Positions 55,828 to 64,000 of a stretch of 64,000 nucleotides of DNA are shown one piece after another. Position 1 is the stretch's first letter, and each line of letters begins with the position of its first letter. The notes under the pieces were generated by a model. That model was not told the DNA's origin. It saw only the letters and a list, made by a program, of their open reading frames with translations, and searched no databases. Source of the DNA: Cryptomeria japonica (lineage: Eukaryota; Streptophyta; Pinopsida; Cupressales; Cupressaceae); contig NC_081410.1 of assembly GCF_030272615.1 (NCBI RefSeq), positions 291,308,457 through 291,372,456 on the forward strand, in the 5' to 3' direction. Both the position numbers and the translations under genes were made by a program.

Positions 55828-57078
55828 TGTAGCGTCCTAAAATTGTGACACTTGCAATTTCGACTGCATTTCGGTCTTCACGATGGCGATGCAACACTAA
55901 ACCTGAATGGAGACCCCGAAACTTGTCCACGACACCAAAAATTGCATTTTCAAGCACCCTGGCCTGAACCTCCTTTGCACCCTACTGTCCCGGGAGGTGG
56001 GACCAGAGCACCCAGCACCCTGGTCCTTCAGGACCAGGGCGTCCAGCGCCCTGGTCCCCCAGGACCATGGCGCCCAGCGCCCTGGTCCCTGGCCCTATTT
56101 TGGGCCCAGTCTCCTATGGGACTTCGGGTCTTTTTGTTTGCAAATTGGAAATAATATTTCCTGGTCGGCCTAAGGTCGAAAAAATTAGTCTTTTAACCCT
56201 AATTGGCAAGTATATAAACTACATTTTCCTCTCCCATTTGGGTAAGAAGGTCATATGTGTACAAGCGTGGAAACTATACTCAAGCATTCAAGCATTCAAG
56301 CATTCCTTCAAGCAATTGATCATTTCAAGTCTCCATTCAAGGCTAAGTGTTGCATTCAAGACAAGGATTCAACCATTGAAGAGGAGATCACTTACAACAT
56401 ACAACATCTATACCTTCGCACATAAGGATACAAACATCCTTACAATAAGGTATTAGTACTTGTTTTACATTACAGACATTTACATTTACAGCTTTGCTCA
56501 TTTCTTGGTTAATTCCAAAACCGGGGTTTGACCTAAAGGCAAACCCCTAATCCCTAACCCCCCAATCGTCTTCTCTTTTCTGTGTGTAGGTTGCAGGTAC
56601 GCGGCTGAAATTGAAGATCTGGAATCCTTGTGCAGAGACGAACAGATCCCCCTTCGTTTCACGGATTTTTCAGAGGACCGTGGCGTTTGGGCGCCATCGT
56701 CCCAGCAACTTTCGCTCAAATTTGCAGGACAGCGCTGTATCGACATTTTACTGCTAATTCCAGGTCTGCAGCTTCATACTGTATTCCTATCTCAGTTTAT
56801 AAATGAATCTTTCTCACTTTCTATGCATTCCTAGCTTAATTCTTCTATGCACATTCTTTACAAAAGAGGGTAGCCTTGCAATCATAACCCTTGAAACTCA
56901 TTTAGCATCCAATCTTACATTGCATGGGATTGGATCTTGTGGGTTTCAACCCCTCTTTTGAATGTAAAGTCTCTCCCCTAAGTGAAAACCATCAACCCTA
57001 GTGAATCTCCCTTCTCTCTCCTTGGAGTTGGAAGAGGGGAGAGCAACTGGGGTTTGATCGCGATTTTTCTGCTTCACA
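55828..57078 (+). repeat. Element E 3' LTR
   Basis: 1251 bp, 31 bp longer than the 5' LTR. The difference equals one extra copy of the 31-bp GC-rich unit (about 56008-56069 holds two full units). Otherwise collinear with few substitutions. Confidence 0.95.
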
Positions 57079-57083
57079 GGTCC

Positions 57084-58218
57084 TAGCATTCCATAAGAAG
57101 AATTCCCTATTTAGTAGCCAAGAAATGTTAATATGATTTTGAATTTGTGCGCAAGCATTTTGGTTAAGTGCTTAGCATTCCCATTTTTCTCTTCGGCCCA
57201 CTCTCTCGTTCATTCATGCATGCCATGTGGTGTCACAACGTTGTGTTAAACAACTCGCCTTTCTCTCCTTGCGTTGAGAAAGTGCAAAGCGGCCACGTGG
57301 CACAGGTTTTTCCTTGGTGTATGTTCTCCTGACCCCACCATTCTCTGTGTGTTGGTAGTGACACTTGGCATCTCTGTGTTCCATGTCCTAGTCCCCATTT
57401 TGTGTTTGAATTTGGTTCTCCTTTGAGTTTCCGCGTGTCCCTTCAATGATTCATGAACCAGAAAGCTGTTGGCATTACGGTTTTCTTGTTTTGGTAGGTG
57501 CAGAGATCACCATAATGAAGTTTGCATAATGACATTGATAGGTCATTTTTGCCTTTTTAAATGCATGCGTTTCTATGGACGCCACGCAAGGATTTTCCTG
57601 ACAGGAAGCAGTTGCTAGGATTTTTCTTGTGCTTTTCTGTTGTTAAGCTATTTATTGGCTTTCCCTCTATTGTTTTAGAGGTTCGAATTTTTGAGAAAAA
57701 TTATTAGACTTTGGCTCTGTGAAGAAGCCTTTATGTTAATTATGTTTTGTGGATGATAAAGATATCAGACCGTGCCTATGGCATTTATGGTTATTTTGTT
57801 TGAAGCTTAATAGATTAACTTCTGTGCTATATTATAATTTAGTAACTTCTATGATATGTGTTGTGAGACTCTACAGATTAAACTATGTTATATGACTTGT
57901 TATCTGTTAGATGAATGGTGTATGTCATATTATGTTAAATGTGCCTTGTTTAATTATCTTTTCAAATTGTAGTGGGCATGTATATTGTTGAATGGTCCTT
58001 AAAACTGCAATTATGTGGTGCAAATGTCTTAAAAATATTTTGGCGCATCACCTATATATTGTAGCTTTTACATTTTTCTTTCACCTTTTTCTCCCCCTAG
58101 TGTATGAAGAATCAACTTCTCAAACACGGAGGTTATTCAATGAACTTCGCGCAAAGGTCCCCCATCACTGAATTTCCCATAAGGTTGCTAGCATTTAATA
58201 TAAAATTAGTAGTCAACA
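57084..58218 (+). repeat. Element D 3' end: repeat X copy 2 and LTR end
   Basis: 57117-58045 matches 22455-23395, including GCCACGTGG(C/T)(A/G)CAGGTTTTTCCTTGG-like text. 58063-58218 matches the end of D's 5' LTR (37529-37689). Together they probably form much of D's 3' LTR; the LTR start was not found. Confidence 0.7.
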
Positions 58219-58626
58219 ATACTTATTGTTGTGTACAATTTGTGCTGGGAGGTGTTTGGATTGCATGCCATGTGGTTTTTGTAGTGTTAGTGCTAATTTA
58301 TTAGGATTGCTGTAATCATTGAATGTCTTGAGTCTTTTGGGAAGTTTTATGAGTCAATTTGGGTGTGTTTGGAGTGATTTAGAAGTGTTTGTGAGGATTT
58401 TAATGTTGATGGTCTGTATTTCCAGCCTGTTGTTCATTCATATCAGATTTAGTTTTTTGGGGTTGAAGTTGGTTTTCAGGTGTGTGAGTTCATTGGTGTG
58501 GTGTGAAGAGTCTTCGTAATAAGTTGCAACTGTTAGTTTGGGTTTTGGTATTTGAATATCTATGATGAATTTTATTGCAATGCTGGTTAGTAGTACTGAT
58601 AGTAATTTCTTTGAACTCTCTTAGTC
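58219..58626. other. Unassigned, downstream of element D
   Basis: T/G-rich with short open frames only, no domain. Confidence 0.4.
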
Positions 58627-58882
58627 CCACTGCATAAGTGGAAGAGGCTGATCTTGCCTCCTAGTTGGTCAGTGATTATAATAATATCATAATCCATGTT
58701 TGCATTGTAAAGCTAATTAGTAGTACTAATAACTATATACCTAGATTGTTGCTCATTGTCCCACTGCATAAGTGGAAGAGGTTGTCTTGCCACCTTCTTA
58801 TTTATTGTAACACTTTCCTCCTACTGAATAAGCGGTTGAGTTGATTTCTATTTCATTTGTAGTCCTCCCACTGCATAAGTGG
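58627..58882. repeat. Cluster of four short hairpin repeats
   Basis: CCACTGCATAAGTGG occurs exactly at 58627-58641, 58761-58775 and 58868-58882, with a degenerate copy at 58821-58835. Each exact copy is a perfect 5-bp stem (CCACT/AGTGG) with loop GCATA. The first two are embedded in a roughly 130-bp imperfect duplication (TAGTAGTACT...AAGTGGAAGAGG). Confidence 0.75.
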
Positions 58883-59449
58883 TCGAGTGATTGTTATTTT
58901 GTCAATTTGTAATCTTCTAATTGGTTGGTTGCACCACCATACTGTTGTAGAAATTCATAAACTCCCTGGATAACAAGAAGGGGTTGGGTTGCCGCCCAAT
59001 ATTGTATTTGAGATTTCATTTCCAACAGTTATTTGAGCTAATGATCCCCTTGAAACCGTATGCTCTCACCCTCCCATATTGGTCTATTGGTGATCAGAAA
59101 TTGAAAGGGTTACTTTCAACATTTCCTTTCTATGCAATTTTGATTATTCTAACCTTAATAGGTGAATCTTGTTATGTTAAAAAAAATGAAAAAATTAAGG
59201 GGTATATTACAACCTAGTTCTAAAGAAAAAAGGTTACTCTATGTCATCCTTAGGCCATGCCTTAGAATCCAAGTAAGGCCTCCATATAACACTGTCAATA
59301 TCGTCAATAATCCTCCACCAATACTCCAACTTCCCTATCAATGGCTAGGAAGTAATCATGCCATATGTATGTACATAAGCCTATACATGACCTCTGAATC
59401 TAAAGTGAATCGACCTAGTGACTGCTATTTTCTCGTAAGCCAACACTTA
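58883..59449. other. Unassigned stretch
   Basis: No gene recognised; borders the Copia LTR that begins near 59450. Confidence 0.4.
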
Positions 59450-60795
59450 TGTTGGCAACAATGCAGCAAACTGAGAGGGGGGGAGGGTGAATCAATTTGC
59501 ACACAAACTTTACTAAATTTAAGCATAAATTTAGATCTAATAATTATCAATGAAAGAATAGAACAACACCACATAAATAACACACATAACACCAAGATTT
59601 TTGACATAGAAAACCTGGTTAAGAGAAAACCATGGTGGGAACCTACCCACAATAAAACAATACCATGATAGGAGTATGTGAAATATTACAATGGGGAATG
59701 CACATGTATTCAGGCACATTGCCTAGAGCTCATTTCTCAAATACAAGAAGGGATTCAACCCTGAGGAAGGTTCACTGCCATACAAGATTTAGACAAAAAT
59801 CCGGATTACATGAACTGTGAAAATAACATCTCCCAATGCCAGGTTACAGTTCTGGTTAATCACATATACTCAAACTTTTCTCTTTCACACCTTTGCACAT
59901 TCTTTGTAATTTTTTTGGTTTTCTCCTCTTCTATTGAAAGATCAAAACAATATTTGCACACACAGATACATCTCTCAAATGAATATTGCCTTTATTTATA
60001 CAATTAATCAATCTATATTTCAAGGTTGGCTAAACCCTCAACACAAATTAAAAAATAATAACCTCACACACTACAACAACACATGCAGACCAAAACAATA
60101 TCGGCTAAGACATATTCTGGACCCAAATCACCATCGTAAACATGAAACACCAACAAGAATTATGCCTAATCATCCACAATATGCTACAATCACCATAAAT
60201 GTCGCATAACATGAAGAACACCAACAGATCAAGAAAATGATAAATAACGTGCACTACGATCAATATAGATAGAAAATAATTTAGAAACATCCACAAGCAA
60301 TGTGAATCACCACCTAAATAACCACAACATTATATGTTACTAGAATCTTTATCATCATTATAGTAAACCTCAAGAACATCAACTCAATTGACTGTCAATC
60401 TAAAAGATTCACTTGTAGACTTCCAAATCACAAACCATCTAAATTGAGGACACAAATGAACATCAAAAAATAGTTAGCCAAAACCACAAACCAAGATGTT
60501 GCAATTCCAAAGCAATGTAGAGTACAATCCAGAATACCAAATAACATGAACAACTGAATATAAACCATAATACTAGATGATACAAATCGATCAAAATATC
60601 ATGCGAACCACTGAAAGTTCTGCTGAATCAACTAGAGATAAGCATATCAAAACCCATTAAACCACAACAACTCATCTACACCACACTAACCAAACCAACT
60701 CATTTAATCTAACTGCAACATTGGAATACACAGAATAATGTATTGACATCAATGTCAAAACATCATTCCAACAAACTTCTCAACAATATCAAACA
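59450..60795 (-). repeat. Copia 3' LTR of truncated element I
   Basis: On the minus strand it begins TGTTTGATATTG at 60795, just after the tract TGCCAAAGGGGGAGAT (60796-60811). It shares the G-run with GTGAATCA (59474-59496) and the GAAAACC...GAAAACCATGGTGGGAACC block (59609-59645) with the other Copia LTRs. The outer end at 59450 (TGTTGGCAACAATG) is my best guess, giving about 1346 bp. Confidence 0.65.
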
Positions 60796-61120
60796 ATCTC
60801 CCCCTTTGGCATTGATGGCAACATATGAATGTGAAAAACAATCAATGCAAAGAAATAAATCAACAACCCATAACTCTCAACAATATCCCCCTAAGATCAA
60901 CACATGATGTAGAAGTTTTTCACATGCTTCTCTCCCCCTTTGATATCAATAAAAAAGACATACAACACAAATATTGATTCTGGCCCTCTTAGATAAACAC
61001 AAAAATCTGAACATTTGAACCACAACATTATCTACTCCCCCTAAGTAGCAGCCTCACTAATCAATCCAAATCACAAAATATCTCTGTAAAGCTCACCAGA
61101 CTGATGCAACTCCATGCACC
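60796..61120 (-). other. Element I 3' non-coding region with polypurine tract
   Basis: Contains the tract at 60796-60811 and further GGGGGAGA or GGGGGAG runs on the minus strand (about 60885, 60940 and 61035), a usual feature of this Copia type. Confidence 0.65.
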
Positions 61121-62466
61121 TTAGTTCTCGCTAGCAGGGGCAATCACCCCTAGCTTCTCTTTGAGATACTCAAAAGTATCTTTAGGCAAAGGCTTCATGA
61201 AGATATCTGCAATTTGTTCCTTTGTAGATACATACTCCAATCCTCTCATTCATCTTCTCTCTCAAGAGATGAAACTTGATTTATATATGCTTGGTCTTTG
61301 AATGCAACATCAAATTCTTAGAAATATTTATTGCACTTGAATTATCATAGTATATAGGACTAGGCTCATCAAAAATAACTTTGATATCCTTCAACATCTG
61401 CTTCATCCAAATCACCTGAGTACAATTGCTAGCAACAACAATGTATTCATCTTCTGCAATAGACAAAGATATAGCATTCTATTTCTTACTCACCCATGAA
61501 ACCAATCTCTTACCCATGAAAATGACCACTAGTAATCTCTCTGTCAGTAACATCACCTACTCAATCAACATTAATAAAAGCACTCAAAATGAAATCATTC
61601 TCTGTAGGATACCACAAACCAAAATCAATTGTCCCTTTTAAATATCTAAAAATTCTTTTCACAACAACAAAATGAGATTCCTTAGGATCATCTTGAAATC
61701 TAGCAATAAGACAAATAACATGCATAATATCTGGTCTAGTCTGAGTCAAATACAATAATCCACCAATCATATATCTGTATCTAGTTTGATTTGCTTTAGG
61801 AGAATCATCATCCTTAGTCAACTTACATCCAATCACCATAAATGTACCAACATGCTTTTCATCATCCAAACCAAAATTCTTCAACAATTCCTTCACATAC
61901 TTAGATTAAGATATGGAAATACCTTTATCCAACTGTAATTTGAAATCCCAAATAGAAATTCATCTCACCAATCATAGACATCTCAAACTCATTCTGCATA
62001 TCATCAACAAATTTCTTACACAAACCATCATTTCCATCAAAAATAATGTCATCAACAAAAATTTCAACAATCAAGATATTATCATTATCAATTTTGAAGG
62101 ACAAATTACTATTAGTAGTACCTTTATCAAATTTAAGCTTTATCAAATACCTATCTAATCTAGCATACCAGACTCTTGGAGCTCTCTTCTATTCATATAG
62201 TGATTTATTCAATCCGCAAACCATATTCTTTTCTTTTGTCAACTGAAATCCACCCAGTTGTTCAATATAAACTTCTTCTTCCAGCTCACTATTAGGAAAG
62301 GCTGACTTGACATCCATCTAATAGACTTTGAAATTTTTGTAAGCAACATAAGCAAGAAATCGTCTAATAGCTTCAATTCTAGCTATTAGGAAAAAAGTCT
62401 CCACAAAATCAATACCTTTCATTTGAGAATAACCCTTACAAACAAGTCTTTCTTTATTTCTAACTG
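61121..62466 (-). pseudogene. Copia reverse transcriptase and RNase H, 5'-truncated
   Basis: On the minus strand from the break at about 62466: MKGIDFVETF, MDVKSAFPNSELEEEVYIEQ (motif A Asp kept), VWYARLDRYLIKLKFDKG, EIFVDDIIFDGNDG (catalytic Asp pair), MSMIGEMNFYLGFQI, then FGLDDEKHVGTFMVIGCKL, RYMIGGLLYLTQTRPDIM, VKRIFRYLKGTIDFGLWY, and the RNase H end EDEYIVVASNCTQVIWMKQM, YYDNSSAINISKN. It stops at 61121-61123 after LGVIAPASEN. Several stops and frameshifts. gag, protease, integrase and the start of RT are missing; repeat Y follows at the break. This copy shows what is lost in complex F. Confidence 0.88.
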
Positions 62467-62529
62467 TTGTCACTCAAATTGCACCTGTAATGCACAAGAT
62501 GAAAGATCAAGCAACTGGGTAACACATGG

Positions 62530-63400
62530 GATAATTCTCAGGCCTGTGGGTTGCCTATAATGAGAATTAAACTCTAGATGAAGGGCTAGTTCCCTGTGAA
62601 TAACTCTAAATTCTTTACCGAGAAAGGGGATAGGGAAACTAAGAATGAAAATAGAATGACTTGCAAATGCTAAACGAAGGTGAAGCATCAATATGATATC
62701 TCAAAATGATAGAGATACAATCCTAAAAACACCAATCTGCACAAATAGACTTCTGGTTCATAACACAAATATTTCATGCAAAGGATTTAAACTTCAAGAA
62801 ATTGAAAGGAAAGAAAACTTTCACAATCAACCAAATAAGCCAATTTATCACAATGCACAACCTGTGACTTACAAATGAGACAGAAAGTTTAAAGGTTATC
62901 TAGACAATAACACAATAAACTAACTCTCAATCAAGAATAAGAAAATGAACTATAAAGACATAAGGCATAAGCTGGTAATTTTTATTCAAAATTGTGTCAT
63001 AAAACTGCATATGAGCTACAAGAATGTATTGTTTGCTAAAACCAGCCAAAAAATCATTAAGAACTAGTGAAGAAAGATAAAAAATTTCACTTTATACAAA
63101 AACCTTCCAAAAGGTAGAGGAAAGATAACTCTAGAATGACTAAAGATGAACTCCCATTGAAAATATTTCCTTTGAAAACTGATCCTCTTGTAGAAATAAA
63201 AAGCCACCAAGAAAGGCTTCAAAACATGCAAAAAGAACTCATGCAATTCAGTTCAAACTCTTAGTCAACTAAAAGTTGACCATATGGCGCTCAAAATAAA
63301 TCCTTATTACTTCAAGATCATGAGAAAGACTCATGAAAACTTTCTCTGAGCTTAATAATCACCTGCATTAACCAGATGACTTCTTCTTATTTTGCATGGA
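62530..63400. repeat. Dispersed repeat Y, copy 2
   Basis: Diverged match to 4551-5400 (GGGTTGCCTATAATGAGAATTAAACTCTAGATGAAGGGCTAG in part, then A-rich stretches and an ATGAGCTACAA block near 63012). It abuts the broken end of the Copia RT. Confidence 0.6.
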
Positions 63401-64000
63401 TTGCAAAACTACCCTACCTGTAACCACTTTCGGCTTTTGACTATAACTAGCATTACTTTCTTCATCGGGTCATTGAGCTAGCATTGAAACAATTATTCCG
63501 ATGGGTGATGATGCACTCCCAACTGAATGCTATTCTATCAGATTATCAAGCGGCACCCAAATATGTTATACCGATAGCCAATGATAGTTCCATCCTCAGT
63601 CATTGGGTTGCAATGGAAATCCTAGCGAGCAATTTCCCACCGTGACTTAGTGACTACCATCAGATCTTATATGATTACCATCGATCAACAGTGATCTGAT
63701 CTTCCTTTAACTCGCCTTAGCCGCTCTCCCTTTCTATCAGGCCCGCCACATGTCACTTCCTGGTTGATTCTGGGGTTCCTGTCCTACCATCTTAGCATGA
63801 CCTGGACTCACTACCAGAATGAAGCTCTTCCGTTTGATCAACCTTAATATGCATTCTTTATTTCTTCCTCTGAATTGCTTCCTTCGTGGGCCCCACTACT
63901 TGTTTCCATCTAAACTGCCACATCATTAGTCGCTAAGTTGCGATGAGTAATCGACGATCATCTTTTCATTGCGACATAGCGATGACCATTAGATCCTTCT
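63401..64000. other. Unassigned right end
   Basis: More GC-rich than its surroundings, with GATCAACAGTGATCTGATC and CGATGACC-type short motifs. No frame with a domain. May be the start of an element that continues beyond the window. Confidence 0.4.

Larger units (their letters stand above)
49278..57078 (+). mobile_element. Element E: 7.8-kb LTR retrotransposon with gag and protease-like domain only, complete with target duplication
   Basis: LTRs 49278-50497 and 55828-57078 begin TGTAGCGTCC and end in (T/C)ACA. The duplication GGTCC is perfect at 49273-49277 and 57079-57083. Primer-binding site 50501-50519 and polypurine tract 55812-55827 are present. The interior encodes gag plus a protease-like domain and a Pro/basic C-terminal region, with no RT, RNase H or integrase on either strand. 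LTRs are very similar, so the insertion is recent relative to D, in whose accessory ORF it lies. Needs RT and integrase from another Gypsy element. Confidence 0.93.
37529..58218 (+). mobile_element. Element D: large Tat-like Ty3/Gypsy retrotransposon with accessory ORFs, interrupted by element E
   Basis: Bounded by matching LTR ends (37529-37689 and 58063-58218, both ending GTCAACA). Order: primer site, gag, protease, RNase H, RT, second RNase H, integrase, antisense accessory ORF (43805-45407), sense accessory ORF (45481-49277), element E (49278-57078), X segment and LTR end. Two RNase H domains and post-pol accessory ORFs on either strand are features of the Tat lineage of plant Gypsy elements. 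All genes are broken. The start of each LTR and the target duplication could not be found. Confidence 0.8.

Overview
The window reads as repeat-dominated nuclear DNA of a seed plant with a large genome. Nearly everything recognisable is a retrotransposon or a fragment of one: LTR/Gypsy of Tat-like type, LTR/Copia, one L1-type LINE, a miniature LTR element and two large LTR elements without reverse transcriptase. I see no intact host gene, rRNA, tRNA or CRISPR array. Long LTRs, nested insertions and decayed reading frames would fit a conifer-like genome, but this is a guess from style; no lineage-diagnostic gene is present.

Layout. 1-5.9 kb: AT-rich DNA, then a broken minus-strand gene (about 969-4546) that has been hit twice, by a 1.63-kb miniature LTR element (A, 1078-2707, perfect duplication CTATT) and by a solo LTR inside a trinucleotide array (about 3409-4200). 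5.9-15.8 kb: element B (5936-15762, duplication ATCAC), a 9.8-kb LTR element with one long decayed ORF and no polymerase. 17.6-20.0 kb: element C (17579-19965, minus strand, duplication CAAAT), an internally deleted relative of B. 22.5-29.6 kb: repeat segment X followed by a nearly full-length LINE (ORF1 and ORF2). 30.1-37.3 kb: a Copia complex on the minus strand made of two elements fused by deletion, interrupted by a solo LTR (32978-34017). 37.5-58.2 kb: Gypsy element D with gag, protease, two RNase H domains, RT and integrase, followed by an antisense accessory ORF and a sense accessory ORF. Element E (49278-57078, duplication GGTCC) is inserted near the end of that sense ORF. E has gag and a protease-like domain but no RT or integrase. 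58.2-64 kb: a hairpin repeat cluster, a 5'-truncated Copia element (minus strand) and a second copy of repeat Y, first seen at 4.55-5.4 kb.

How the parts relate. D and the Copia and LINE copies once encoded complete replication machinery, now broken by stops and frameshifts. Many of these stops sit where CAA, CAG, CGA or TGG codons are expected, as C-to-T decay of methylated DNA would give. B, C and E carry LTR termini and polypurine tracts, and B and E carry a primer site, but none has RT or integrase, so they must have been mobilised in trans. B and E share the same primer-binding sequence. Nesting gives relative ages: E is younger than D, A is younger than the gene it interrupts, and the 1040-bp solo LTR is younger than the Copia copy it splits.
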